From positions 186,001-250,000 of the forward strand of contig JAVSML010025532.1 in the NCBI GenBank assembly GCA_038503035.1: a stretch of DNA of 64,000 bases. Direction: 5' to 3'. Source of the DNA: Crocodylus rhombifer (taxonomy: Eukaryota; Chordata; Crocodylia; Crocodylidae). Below, piece after piece: positions 24,401-31,920 of the stretch. The notes under the pieces are model-generated. The model saw only the letters and a list, made by a program, of their open reading frames with translations, was not told the DNA's origin and did not search any database. The position numbers and the translations under genes are program-made. Each line of letters begins with the position of its first letter. Positions within the stretch are counted from its first letter, which is position 1.

Positions 24401-27134
24401 GGATGTAAATCCCAAAGGAAAACGAGGCTGCTGTGACATGCTGCTAGGAATGTGTCTAGCAGTCCAAAGAGCCTTTCCCCTTGCTTCAATTAAATGTTAC
24501 CATATCACTGCTGAATCCTTTGTTAAAACACTGAGCTTCAACTGTCTTCCTAGTAGCAAGTATGTTGTTTATACCATATTGTCCAGGTAAATATTGATTA
24601 GGATTAAATAAATAATAATTAAACAAACAAACCCAGCTGTAACATGCACAACAAAAATTTGATTTTCAGGTGCAGCAGCCAATTATAACGCAAGGATCCA
24701 CTGTTACAAAGATAACTTTTGAGGGGCATCAGCCTCCTTCTGTTTCAAAGGTAGCAGGTGGCAATTCTCTGCCCAAACTGGCATTGCCAGTTACAAGCCT
24801 ATTTCCCATGCAGGCATCCGTGAAGACAGCAGTAGCAGACATTTTGAAAATGTCTATGATGGAAGCTCAGATTGACACAAACATAGAACATATGGTAGTG
24901 GATCCCCCAAACAAGGCTTTGTCCACTAGTAAACTCGCTAGCGAAGCAGAACCGTCACCTTGTACCCAGGTGCCGAGGGTGATTGCAGTAGGGATGACGG
25001 CAACTTCCATCCCCCAGCAACAGAAATATAAAGAATCCTGTTCAAGTCCTCCTGCTGTTGGTCCTACTTTAACAGAGAGGAAACCGGATGCACAAGGAGT
25101 GCCTACAACAAACCAGTTTATTCACATTCAGAATATATCACAAAAGAAAGCTGAAGAGATTTCATCTGAAATTATTATCCAGGTAAGAGGAGACCAGAGC
25201 AAGTAGAAGTTAAAGTTTGAGCTGCGACCTCTGCACTAACTTGGTCTAAAGCATTAAAAGCAACTGAACAATGTTCAAGGTTTCTTTCCCTGCCACTTCC
25301 CCCCCCCCCCCGTCCCCCCCCCTTATTTTATTTTTTTATTTTTTGATGTTCTCTCTTTAATATTAAGCTCTTTACCACTAGAAAAATGTCTGGCCCTTTT
25401 TGATGCTGGTCACTGCATTCTGCTTTGCTTTACTGTTAAGGAAACAAGATAGCTCACTAGATTTTGCAAACCACCTTCTAGCCAAAATACATTTTGCTGT
25501 AGCCATTAGAGAGATGATTTGCCTTTTTCACAGTGTCTTAAGTTTTATCTCTGTAAGGTAACCTTTTGCAAATTAGAAAATAAGATCCAATTTCAGTAAA
25601 GGATATTAAAAACATATTCTTAATGAGATGCATGCTTATCAGGATTGTTTTGTTACTTAACAAGACTGTGTCCAGTGTAAAAAATTAAGCAGATGCTTAC
25701 ATCCTTTGCTGAATTAGTCTGTGGAAATGAATGTGAACCTTAATTTTTTTGCCCATTTTTAAATTGCTTTTTATTTTGATATTGCATTATGCAGTAGCAT
25801 ATGTTCCAGAGTACAGACCACAAAAATGTTGAAATTTTAGTCATCTGAGATCTCACTCGGAGCTTCATGTCATTGGATCTTTGCAGAGATGTGGACAGGG
25901 TGCCTGTGTTTGTATGCAAGTAAACTGTGTGTGGGTTAGAGAGGTTTTGCTGTACATGTGTCTCAGAAAGAAATCTTAAATTTATCATTTTTATACACAG
26001 ATTACAACTAAATTAACTTTTGTAGACACAGTCAAAGCTTTGATCCTTGTTGTAGTACAATGTCTTGAAGAGACAGAACCAAAAGGTAGATTATATTTAC
26101 TCTGATGCATCTGTATTTTTAGATACTTTATATTATGCTAATCCCTGTGCTCAACATGGTACAGTGTGGGCTGTCTGAAAATCAAAATACCGTTCTGGCT
26201 ATCAGTTTTTATTAATAAAAAGAGCAGGGTAGCACCTTGAAGTAACTTGTTCAGAAAGGTATGAGCTACAACTTTTTTTTTTGTCAGATGTAAATATAGT
26301 TTTACAGCATCTAATAAAAATTACAACTCAGTGATGACTGTCACCTATTCTGTTTTCCTTTTAATGCAGCATTTTCCCTTGGCAAAGGTTTTTTCAGTCC
26401 TTTGGGCAGTCTGGCTCTGTTCTTTTCAACTAAAATTGGACTCCCAGTTGACTATGAATTGTAGATACAGCATCATATCAGAAGCCTTTTCCACAGCATA
26501 CTTAGTCTAAATAAGTAAGACAGAAAAGGGTGGGTTTTTTTCACCCCATCTTTTAAAATACAGGAAAAGCAAGGCAGAGAGATTGTGACTTGCTTGTGGT
26601 TACATAGGAAGTTAGTGGCAGTTGGCAAATTAATCCATATCTTTTGCGTCTCAGCCAGTGCCATAACCACAAGGCTGGTTTTTTGGTTTTTGGGTTTTTT
26701 TGTTAATTCCATTTATTTCAATTTATCTTCCTGAAATCCTGGAGAATGACCATTCAGTGTTGTAATCAACTTAGTTTGTTTTGACCTTATTGTTGCAATG
26801 TTGATTACTGAGCAAAATAAATCTTTCTAGGACTTTTAGAGTTGACCAGAAATATCTCTCTTCAGCTCATATACAAAACTGCCTCTTACTTACCTGTGAA
26901 AATAATTCACAATAAAACTAATTTTTTTCTTTCTTTCAGACTATCCCGCAGTATTCCATCCCTTGTCACTCCAGCTCCAATGTGGTAGTGGAACCCAGCG
27001 GGCTTTTGGAGCTCAACAACTTCACAAGTCAGCGTCTTGATGATGAAGAGACAGCAATGGAACAAGATGCGGACAGTAGTACTGAGGATGGCACTGGACC
27101 CAGTCCCTCTCAGAGTTCTGCTGAACAGTCCTAG
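3170..27134 (+). CDS. EMSY: EMSY transcriptional repressor, 3' thirteen coding exons (5' part outside window)
   Basis: Thirteen exons splice in phase into a protein recognisable as EMSY (C11orf30). Established knowledge: EMSY is a nuclear chromatin repressor that binds the BRCA2 transactivation region, HP1-beta and ZMYND11, and associates with the SIN3B/KDM5A repressor complex. The human protein is about 1,322 residues with an N-terminal ENT domain. Seen here: exons 3170-3470, 6990-7244, 9194-9343, 11050-11223, 12373-12509, 15229-15402, 16539-16737, 17769-17933, 18194-18349, 21893 (or 21968)-22122, 23252-23815, 24670-25182 and 26940-27134. They give about 1,070 or 1,045 codons with no frameshift. 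The composition is Ser/Thr/Val-rich, then Gln-rich, then acidic at the C-terminus. The ENT domain and BRCA2-binding exons are not in the window. No start codon is present, because the first exon here is internal. Identification rests on many near-identical recalled segments across all exons. Confidence 0.96.
3962..4082 (-). mobile_element. CR1 LINE 3' end fragment
   Basis: Reads as the reverse complement of a CR1 3' tail: a CATAGTAC-type terminal repeat, then GGCAGGGACCT, ATCATCAGGTCCAACCCCCTG and CCCCAGGCAGGAATG. Only the terminal 120 bases are kept, as expected for a 5'-truncated CR1 copy. Confidence 0.75.
4468..4562 (+). mobile_element. CR1 LINE 3' end fragment
   Basis: CR1-type tail on the plus strand: GTAGGGGGTTGGACTGGAGG, then GAGGTCCCGTCCAGCCCTAC, ending in TCTGTGATTCTAT, the usual CR1 terminal octamer-like repeat. 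Short and 5'-truncated. Confidence 0.8.
6990..7244 (+). CDS. EMSY: EMSY internal exon, Gln/Pro-rich
   Basis: Acceptor TTCACAG at 6983-6989 and donor GTAGTT at 7245, phase 1 to phase 1. It encodes GVSTSAIKVASTRLPSPK, then a Gln-rich stretch with several QQ/QQQ runs, and ends PGIKPTIQIKQES. The Gln-rich middle departs from the human sequence more than the two flanks do. Confidence 0.95.
7245..9193 (+). other. EMSY intron with a MIR relic
   Basis: A 1.95-kb intron. A MIR-like SINE on the minus strand occupies about 7752-7893. The remainder is AT-rich and unclassified. It ends with the acceptor CCTTTCCTAG. Confidence 0.8.
7752..7893 (-). repeat. MIR-like SINE relic
   Basis: Matches the reverse-complement MIR pattern in order: TCACTTTCTCTGCCTCAGTT, CCCATCTATAATATAGGCAT, a GGGTGCTGTAAGAATT core and an AAAGTGCTGTAGAAGTGCAA tail. 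Diverged, so an old insertion. Confidence 0.75.
9194..9343 (+). CDS. EMSY: EMSY internal exon
   Basis: Acceptor CCTAG at 9189-9193 and donor GTAAGT at 9344, phase 1 to phase 1. It encodes VKIITQQVQPSKILPKPV and ends MTTKLVTTPT plus the first base of Gly, nearly identical to human EMSY. The upstream ATG at 9154 is in the intron. Confidence 0.95.
9344..11049 (+). other. EMSY intron with a MIR relic
   Basis: A 1.7-kb intron. A plus-strand MIR-like SINE lies at about 9625-9800. I see no other recognisable element or exon. It ends at acceptor TTTGAAATAG. Confidence 0.8.
9625..9800 (+). repeat. MIR-like SINE relic
   Basis: The core reads GAAGGTAGGTAAACATCGTC, then TTTTACAGATGGAGGAA, then GACTTGCCCAGTTCTCACAG. 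This is the diagnostic MIR order of a GTAGGTA box, a TTTTACAGATGAGGAAACTGAG box and a GACTTGCCCAAGGTCACA box. Diverged and ancient. Confidence 0.8.
11050..11223 (+). CDS. EMSY: EMSY internal exon
   Basis: Acceptor AATAG at 11045-11049 and donor GTAGGC at 11224, phase 1 to phase 1. It encodes TQATYTRPTVSPSIG and ends LGGKIISSNIVS. One extra Ala (GARMAG, where human has GRMAA) is the only length change I recognise. Confidence 0.95.
11224..12372 (+). other. EMSY intron with a GC-rich insert
   Basis: A 1.15-kb intron. Most is AT-rich, but 11910-12080 is G-rich with runs of eight and seven G and a run of seven C. It begins TTGGGGGGGGTCATCTTAA, which looks like the inner border of a DNA-transposon relic. 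Its family could not be settled. Confidence 0.6.
12373..12509 (+). CDS. EMSY: EMSY internal exon
   Basis: Acceptor CTTTAAG at 12366-12372 and donor GTAAGT at 12510, phase 1 to phase 0. It encodes TTTKITTIPMTSKPNVIVVQ and ends VVTTLLNAG, matching EMSY residue for residue as far as I can recall. It is too fragmented by stops in neighbouring frames to show as a long open frame. Confidence 0.95.
13337..13422. repeat. Short inverted repeat, probable DNA-transposon relic
   Basis: TTTACTCAAATTCAAGAAG at the left and TCTTGGATTCAAGTATG at the right are imperfect reverse complements around a G-rich centre. The motif recalls sauropsid miniature elements whose ends read TACTCGAATCTAAGA. Family uncertain. 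Confidence 0.4.
14463..14746. mobile_element. Non-autonomous hAT-type element (284 bp)
   Basis: The ends CAGCAGTGCTCAATCT and AGGTTGAGCATCTCAG are imperfect inverted repeats, matching 11 of 16. The flanks CTCTAGTT (14455-14462) and CTCTAGTC (14747-14754) form an 8-bp target duplication with one mismatch, the size typical of hAT transposons. The interior is GC-rich and resembles the element at 19589-19908. It has no transposase. Confidence 0.75.
14959..15164. mobile_element. Non-autonomous hAT-type (Charlie-like) element (206 bp)
   Basis: The left end CAGTGGTTCCCAACC and the right end GGTTGAGAATTACTG are inverted repeats, matching 12 of 15, with the classic vertebrate hAT/Charlie terminus. 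A perfect 8-bp target duplication GGCTATTC flanks it at 14951-14958 and 15165-15172. No coding capacity. Confidence 0.88.
15229..15402 (+). CDS. EMSY: EMSY internal exon
   Basis: Acceptor GTTACAG at 15222-15228 and donor GTACAG at 15403, phase 0 to phase 0. It encodes GEKTIQAVPAGAKPAIITAT and ends KIVYGQQGKTQ. Reading past the donor gives a stop almost at once (gtacagTGA). Confidence 0.95.
15403..16538 (+). other. EMSY intron
   Basis: A 1.1-kb intron from donor GTACAG to acceptor TTTTATTAG. No transposon or exon recognised. Confidence 0.8.
16539..16737 (+). CDS. EMSY: EMSY internal exon with Ser-rich 3' half
   Basis: Acceptor TTATTAG and donor GTAAAG at 16738, phase 0 to phase 1. It encodes VLIKPKPVTFQATVVSEQTR and an acidic then Ser-rich tail (TDSSSSSTESSQSSQ), typical of EMSY. 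Confidence 0.95.
16738..17768 (+). other. EMSY intron
   Basis: A 1.0-kb intron with an A-rich run at about 17130-17147. No recognisable element. It ends at acceptor TATAACAG. Confidence 0.8.
17769..17933 (+). CDS. EMSY: EMSY internal exon
   Basis: Acceptor TATAACAG and donor GTATGC at 17934, phase 1 to phase 1. It encodes SQPVVHVIASRSQDWSEHEI, then a TSPTIIYQDVSNESQS segment, and ends KALLELQQTT. Strongly conserved with human EMSY. Confidence 0.95.
18194..18349 (+). CDS. EMSY: EMSY internal exon
   Basis: Acceptor TTTTAATCAG and donor GTAAGT at 18350, phase 1 to phase 1, after a short 260-base intron. It encodes VKEKLESKPRQPTIDLSQMA and ends VAEYITT. Human isoforms differ directly after this exon, and this window also shows alternatives there. 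Confidence 0.95.
19589..19908. mobile_element. Non-autonomous hAT-type element (320 bp)
   Basis: The ends CAGTGCTGCTCCACCTTC and GGAGGTTGAACACCACTG are inverted repeats of hAT style. The flanking octamers CTCTGTTA and TTCTGTAG match imperfectly (5 of 8), so the duplication has decayed or the border is off by a base. Internal phrases such as AAATTTGGCAG and a CCACAGGCTGG/GATGACATG region resemble the element at 14463-14746, so the two probably belong to one family. Confidence 0.65.
20717..20769 (+). other. Candidate alternative EMSY terminal or poison exon
   Basis: After an acceptor-like AATTCTGCAG, the segment read in phase 1 from the exon ending at 18349 gives ETVEVPQEDLVQHAGQY and then TGA. 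A possible donor GTACAG at 20746 would make a 29-base exon that breaks the frame downstream. The reading is protein-like and weakly resembles the acidic human alternative segment at this junction. There is no transcript evidence and no polyadenylation signal close by. Confidence 0.3.
21893..22122 (+). CDS. EMSY: EMSY internal exon with two in-frame acceptors
   Basis: The downstream acceptor CTTTCAG at 21961-21967 gives VSHRSQPHQQSSQPQRTLLQ directly after the previous exon, as in one human form. An upstream acceptor TTTGAAG at 21886-21892, with a good pyrimidine tract, adds 75 bases (25 residues, beginning GKTVKQVALVPAVSSG) without a stop. Donor GTTGTA at 22123, phase 0. It ends SSTGAITHLMQQ. 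Confidence 0.88.
22123..23251 (+). other. EMSY intron with CR1 fragment and poly-C
   Basis: A 1.1-kb intron. It has a run of ten C at 22188-22197 and a diverged minus-strand CR1 3' fragment at about 22586-22700. Nothing else recognised. Confidence 0.75.
22586..22700 (-). mobile_element. Diverged CR1 3' end fragment
   Basis: Reverse-complement CR1 tail signature: GACATGGAAGGGAATTCGTG, then GGTCCTCTAGTCTGGCCTC and an AAAGGAGGATCATCC-type interior. More diverged than the other CR1 tails in the window. Confidence 0.6.
23252..23815 (+). CDS. EMSY: EMSY large Gln-rich exon
   Basis: Acceptor TCTGTTAAG and donor GTAACG at 23816, phase 0 to phase 0, 188 codons. It opens ALSSHTAFTKHSEQLGTEEG with an acidic EEGEVEEMDTLDPQTG segment. 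It continues as a Gln-rich region (QLQVKTLQCFQTKQKQTIHL, VVQVLAVKTTQQLPKLQQ) and ends SSEKQPASQ. The ATG at 23231 lies in intron sequence. Confidence 0.96.
23816..24669 (+). other. EMSY intron
   Basis: An 850-base intron from donor GTAACG to acceptor GATTTTCAG. AT-rich, with no recognised element. Confidence 0.8.
24670..25182 (+). CDS. EMSY: EMSY exon, C-terminal region
   Basis: Acceptor ATTTTCAG and donor GTAAGA at 25183, phase 0 to phase 0, 171 codons. It encodes VQQPIITQGSTVTKITFEGH, then a more variable middle, a conserved DILKMSMMEAQIDTNIEHM segment and the end KKAEEISSEIIIQ. The centre (about 24980-25080) differs from human more than the flanks do. Confidence 0.95.
25183..26939 (+). 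other. EMSY last intron with a MIR relic and poly-C
   Basis: A 1.76-kb intron. It has C runs at 25299-25311 and 25314-25322 and a MIR-like SINE at about 26540-26680. It ends in a strong pyrimidine tract and TTTCAG. Confidence 0.8.
26540..26680 (+). repeat. MIR-like SINE relic
   Basis: Reads AGGAAAAGCAAGGCAGAGAG, then GATTGTGACTTGCTTGTGGT, then TACATAGGAAGTTAGTGGCA, the MIR 3' half in order. Diverged. Confidence 0.75.
26940..27134 (+). CDS. EMSY: EMSY last coding exon with stop codon
   Basis: Acceptor CTTTCAG at 26933-26939. It encodes TIPQYSIPCHSSSNVVVEPS, then GLLELNNFTSQRLDDEETAM and an acidic end SSTEDGTGPSPSQSSAEQS, then TAG at 27132-27134. The conserved acidic C-terminus confirms the full 3' end of the gene. 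Confidence 0.97.
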   Translation, partial: TIPQYSIPCHSSSNVVVEPSGLLELNNFTSQRLDDEETAMEQDADSSTEDGTGPSPSQSSAEQS

Positions 27135-27780
27135 TGACGCGGGAGACTGGAGTGCACTTTAAAATATCTTGGGAATTGAGTGTCCAAGATGCCCTTGTAT
27201 TGTGATGTATTAGAGCACTTTGCCTGTTAGAGTTGTTCAATGGACCCTTGAAGCATCAGCGTGTTTTAACGAGTATTGCAGAAGCCGCATCTTAACTGTT
27301 TCCAAAAACATGTGATTACCAAGGTGCATCTGTGACAGTAGAATGTACTCCTTTAAAAAGGCAAATCTCCAGTGAATTGAAAAGATGAATATAAGTTCTT
27401 GCTATCAAGCCCTTGATTAGGTATTGAAACCTCTCTCAGTCAAAAGGGCCCTTTGTTTTGTTGTGTTGTTTTTTGTAGCTATTGAGCAAAATGCCATCAC
27501 AAAAAGAATATTTAGATATTTGTATTTTTAAAGAGCATGTGAGAGGAAAGGTCTTCCTGACAGTGCTGGAAGAGCCCTGGGAATTTCAGACTTGTTTAGC
27601 TTTCTTGCACTTGAGCTCAGTTGGAGTTCAGATTTTTAATAAGCCTAAAAATGTAGTTTATTTTTTTAAATACTTGTTGGTGAATGTTTGGAAATAAGCA
27701 GAATTGCTAACAGGTAGCAGCGAAGTTTGCTGGTGAAATTTTGTTTTTGTATTTTACAATAAATACGCTAATTTAATGTA
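27135..27780 (+). other. EMSY 3' untranslated region (minimum extent)
   Basis: Non-coding sequence after the EMSY stop, reaching the first good polyadenylation signal. A longer isoform could extend past 28 kb, because AT-rich sequence without transposons continues to about 29.1 kb. Confidence 0.7.
27758..27763 (+). promoter_or_regulatory. Polyadenylation signal AATAAA
   Basis: Canonical hexamer 624 bases after the EMSY stop codon, followed by TAATTTAATG and a T-rich stretch. A second AATAAA at 27857-27862 is an alternative. Confidence 0.6.
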
Positions 27781-28210
27781 AAAGCATTTCTTCTTGTGCC
27801 ATGAGCACAAGAAATGCTCATTTTAGTTTAATTAGTTAACTCTGATTATTTATTTAAATAAAAATTTAAAACAAGGCCAAGTTAATTAACAAGTTCCTGT
27901 TAAACAGGCAAATGGTTTCATTCTAACGCTGTAGGATGGGAGAAATGTTCTAGTTCAAAGCAAATTTTCAAAACCAGAGGGAGGGAGAAGAAAGTGGGGA
28001 AACGAGATGTCTAAAGGTTGAAACTGAGTATTCAGATGTGTGCTGAGGCTTTTAAAAATCTGTATTTTACTCTTACATGCTGTTTCTAAAATTGCCTTTT
28101 TGAGAATTTAAAAGCTTAAATCATTTACCGTTGTAGGTTTCTGAGGTTATCATGAGCCCCATGATTTGAATTGTTCATGCAATATGTTGGTGTTTTGTGA
28201 TTGTTACAAG

Positions 28211-28244
<34 letters not shown>

Positions 28245-29189
28245 GGGTGCAGATTGGATGTTAAGAACCAGTTTTAATATATTCTGGTAATGAAGACAAT
28301 ATTTCTCTTTTTTTTTTTTTTTTTAAATGTACATAGAAACAAGTTTTTAACTGTTTTGTATAGATTTCATTATAAATAACAAAGCATTTTAAGACTTAGA
28401 CATATCATCAATTGTATATACATCTATCATTCTAACTGCCCATTTTTTTTGGTGCTGAAGTACTACTGTAAGTAGAATTCATCCAAAGTCTAATACAGTT
28501 TTTGCGTCAATCTTTTTTTTAATTGTGTTTTTACTCTTGATATTGTAGTTAATGTACCAACTAGAGTTAAGAGTCTAAAGTACAGAACCTAAAATGATGG
28601 ATTTGTCGGGAATATCCATGTATGTAAGAATACTGCAGTATCCTCTAGAGGGTGCTGTTGGTTTTTCTTTTAGCTCCTGCTTACTTCGTTTATAAAGTCT
28701 TCTTGACTTTTTTTTTTTTTTTTTAAACTTCTGGCTTTTCTTTTCACTGCAATCCCAAATGCCACACTTGTAGGGTAAAGAAAAGCATTCAGCTTTAACA
28801 TTAGGGAACACTAGTCAATAGGTTAAGAGTTAGTTGAACTCTTCTCTGCAGTAATTGTCTTACCACCAAATTGACAGATGCTTGTTTCTCTGTTCTTCGC
28901 ATAAAAGATTAGAGGGACTTTGGATGAAGAGAAGGGAGTATCTGAAAAGGAATATACTTTACGCCTTTTAAAAAATGTATATAGGAATATTGCCAGATTG
29001 TTTTGAAGTTTTAGTTTTCAGTAGCTGTATTACGTTAGTAGGAGAGGATATCTAAAGTATGACCCAAGGTAGCTGTCCTCTCTCTGCAATTGTTGGGTCT
29101 TACAAAGCTGAACAACAGGAGACTTCCTTGCTAGTGGACTCAGGCAAAGAATCATTTTTTATTCATCTGTCATAGACTAGTCTTCAATA
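27781..29189. other. EMSY downstream sequence or long 3' UTR
   Basis: AT-rich, with an (AG)n tract at 28213-28242 and T runs at about 28309-28324 and 28709-28724. No gene or transposon recognised. It may be distal 3' UTR. Confidence 0.5.
28213..28242. repeat. (AG)15 microsatellite
   Basis: Thirty bases of pure AG dinucleotide repeat in the possible distal 3' UTR of EMSY. Confidence 0.95.
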
Positions 29190-29568
29190 TTTATTGAAGT
29201 GGAGGCCTGGATGACAAACCTTATAAAGAAAGACTAAGGGACATAGCCCCTGGGCTCCCTCTCCCCCCACTTCTCCCACCTAACAGGGCTCAGCCCCCCC
29301 AAAAACAGGGCAGCAGCAGGCATTGCCTTAGGACAGCCCAGCTGTAGGGTCCTGCAGCAGGGGTGGAGGGGTGGGCATGCTGAGCTACCCTGTGCACTCG
29401 CACCCAGGATTACAGCCAGCAGGTACGTTTCTTTTAATCCTTTTTTTTTTTTTTTTCCCCCATGGACTTGTGGGGAGGGCAGATCGAGACCCCCCAAAGT
29501 GCAGGGGAGAGGGGTAGGGAAAGGGTGAATCATTCACCCCTAGCCTTGGCTCCCTCCTGCACTGTGGG

Positions 29569-29609
29569 GATTGTCCCATGACCTGACCCGGGCAGGTCAT
29601 GGGACAATC
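29569..29609. repeat. Perfect 17-bp inverted repeat, 7-base spacer
   Basis: GATTGTCCCATGACCTG at 29569-29585 and its exact complement at 29593-29609, with the spacer ACCCGGG. It lies inside the foldback element. Confidence 0.95.
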
Positions 29610-29620
29610 AGAGCCCAGCA

Positions 29621-29973
29621 CCTCCTCCAGAGGCACGGTGGTGGGCAGTCAAGTGGGGGAGGGCACATGGTTCCCTTATCTTTGCATGGGCAAGGGGGGC
29701 GCAGCTGCGAGCTGGGCTCAGCCTTTGTTCCATGTCTCCGCACCTCACCACCACCGCTTTGAAAGCAGCAGGCACTGCTATGTGCCTTGCTGCCCGGCCC
29801 GCCCATTGGCGGAACACACATGGCAGTGCCCACCACTTTCAAAAAGCAATGGTGGTCAGGGGTGGAAACACACAGCAGAGGCTGAGCCCAGCTCGCAGCT
29901 GTGGCCTGCCCGTGCAAAGGTTGGGGCCATGTGCCCTACCCCCAGCTGCCCGCCGCCGCACCTCTGGAGGAGC
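29621..29973. repeat. Long inverted repeat (arms about 160 bases, 32-base loop)
   Basis: The left arm 29621-29784 pairs with the right arm 29817-29973. Examples are CAGCTGCGAGCTGGGCTCAG against its complement near 29880-29901, CCTCCAGAGG against CCTCTGGAGG, and CAGGCACTGCTATGTG against CACATGGCAGTGCC. It belongs to the hAT-like foldback element. Confidence 0.88.
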
Positions 29974-30690
29974 CTCCAGGCTCCTGGGGATGACGTGGGG
30001 CAGGGTGGGTGCATCACCTCCAGCCTGGTGCAGCCAAAGCTGGCCCCACTCCAGCCCCAGGACTGGGGCAGGTGTGGCGCTTGGGGCTGGGAGGTGGCCA
30101 AGGCTAGCACAGCCAGCATGGTGTGGCCAGGAGGCAGCCGAGACTCGGACTGGTGCAGCCGGGAGGTGGCTGGGGCTGATGCGGTGCAGTGCCACTCCCC
30201 CCAATTCCCCTCCCAGCCCTTTCCACTCCCCCCCCACTTTCCCCTGCTCACCCCCCCCCCCCCCCCATTTTTTTTTTCCTGCCTATGCTAAGGGATCTCG
30301 TACTGTTCAGCCTGGGGAAGAGAAGACTGAGGGGGACTCGGCAGCCGTCTCTATGTAAGTGGCGAATATCGGGAGCTGGGAGAAAAACATTACTAAGGTG
30401 ACCCAAGGGTGGACAAGGAGCAATGGCCATAAATTGTTAAAGGATGGTTTCAGTTTGGATGTAGGGAAGAACTTTATGGTAATGGTCACCAGAATCCGGA
30501 CTGGACTTGCCAAGGAGGGGGTGCAGTCCCCAATCTTGGAAGTTTTCAAGAGGAGACTGGACAGACACCTCGCTGGGATCATTTGATCTCAGCAGTTTTC
30601 CTCCCTAGAGCAGGCAGGTTGAACTCTGTTCTTTTGAGGTCCCTTCCAGGTCTTAATTTCTATGGTATGATATCTATGATATTCATAAAA

Positions 30691-31574
30691 ATATATCTCA
30701 TGCAGATGAGATGCAGTCCTGTGGCTTGTGCCACATTGTCACTGTCAGCAGCAGTCTTGTATTTTGCGGGGAGGTCCCTGTGACCTAGGGAGCTAGGAGT
30801 GCTGGGAGAGGGAAGGTTTTATTGTTTTTCTTTGTAAACTGCCCCAGAAGTTCACAGGTTTTCTCTTAAAATAGAACTCTAGGCTCAAATTTGTGCATGC
30901 CATTTTAGAAGAAGTGAAAGTTGCATGCGATTCCTAGCCAAAACAGATAAGAAAAAAAAGTTATCACTTACAACGTACTGCATATATACACATCTGAAGT
31001 TATGGCCCAGCTTGGCTTCTCAGAACACACATTTGTATCGTGCTGCTTTTGTGAAGAGGTTCACTGGATGAACTATCACTAGGTGAACTATCTTGAATTG
31101 CAGTGTCCTTAGCAGATTAACGTGGAGGCTCGTAACACTGCTGTAGAAGAGAGGTAGGTGTTTTTCCAGATGGATGACTGGGTACATGTTAAATGGCTTG
31201 GCTAGCCAGCAGAAGCCCTGCGTGTCAGGAGGAGAACTGATATCTCAGCTTCTGTTTCTGTGCCAAGTTGAAACTTCTCTCGTGATGTTTTCTCTAAGCA
31301 GTTATGAATTATTGTTTTGAATTATTTTAGCTATTCTATGTTGCCATAATCTGTTTTCACTGGTCACAAACCTACAAAATGGGATAGACTTTGAGCCTTA
31401 GATCCAGACCATACTTTTGTTTTTCAGCAACAAGTAGTTGAAAGTACAGTATCACCAATTAAATTTCCCTTCCCTTTGCAGTTCCTCTTCACATACTTGC
31501 AAATACTATGGGCACACATACAGATCCCCCCCTTTAAGTTACCATGTCCAATAAGCAGCTCTCATTACCTACCA
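30691..31574. other. Intergenic sequence
   Basis: Unclassified single-copy-looking sequence between two CR1 fragments. No exon or RNA gene recognised. Confidence 0.6.
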
Positions 31575-31920
31575 CAGAATCATAGAAGTTGGGTCGGGAA
31601 GGACCTTGTAGATCTTCAAGTCCAACCCCCGGCCTGGGCAGGAGAAAAAGCTGGGCTCAAATGAGTCCAGCCAGGTAGGCATCAATCCTCCTCTTAAAGA
31701 CCCCCAGGGTAGGAGCCAGCACCACTTCCCTTGGAAGTTGGTTCCAGATCCTAGCCGCCCTGACTGTGAAGTAGTTCTTACAGATGTGTAAGCTAAACCT
31801 CCTCTCCAGCAATTTATGGCCATTATTCCTTGTTATGCCAGGGGGCGCTTGGGGAAACAAGGTCTCTCCCAAACCCTTCTGGTCCCCCCTAGTGAGTTTA
31901 TAGATGGTCACCATAATTCA
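31575..31920 (-). mobile_element. CR1 LINE 3' end fragment
   Basis: Minus-strand CR1. The terminal tail starts at AATCATAGAAGTTGGGTCGG, and the end of ORF2 reads GITRNNGHKLLERRFSLHIC and ARIWNQLPREVVLAPTLG in the reverse frame, a conserved CR1 C-terminal block. 5'-truncated. Confidence 0.88.

Larger units (their letters stand above)
29242..30287. mobile_element. hAT-like foldback element inserted in CR1 (1,046 bp)
   Basis: It begins CATAGCCCC and ends GCCTATG, giving short inverted termini CATAG/CTATG. A perfect 8-bp target duplication CTAAGGGA lies at 29234-29241 and 30288-30295, as hAT transposases make. The interior is very GC-rich, has long inverted arms (29621-29784 and 29817-29973) and a perfect 17-bp palindrome, and no transposase. 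Open frames on both strands are by-products of the GC-rich inverted repeats. Confidence 0.85.
29190..30690 (+). mobile_element. CR1 LINE 3' portion split by a DNA transposon
   Basis: The left piece (about 29190-29241) ends CCTTATAAAGAAAGACTAAGGGA. The right piece from 30288 continues with TCTCGTACTGTTCAGCCTGG, GAAGAGAAGACTGAGGGGGA and a full CR1 3' end (GGAAGTTTTCAAGAGGAGAC, GAGGTCCCTTCCAGGTCTTA, TCTATGATAT). Removing 29242-30287 plus one 8-bp duplicate restores an uninterrupted CR1 order. Confidence 0.85.

Noticed and set aside
29599..30358. Open frames of 208-230 codons on the plus strand and 131-132 on the minus
   Set aside because: They overlap in several frames on both strands within a GC-rich foldback transposon. 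Low-complexity translation with no family resemblance.
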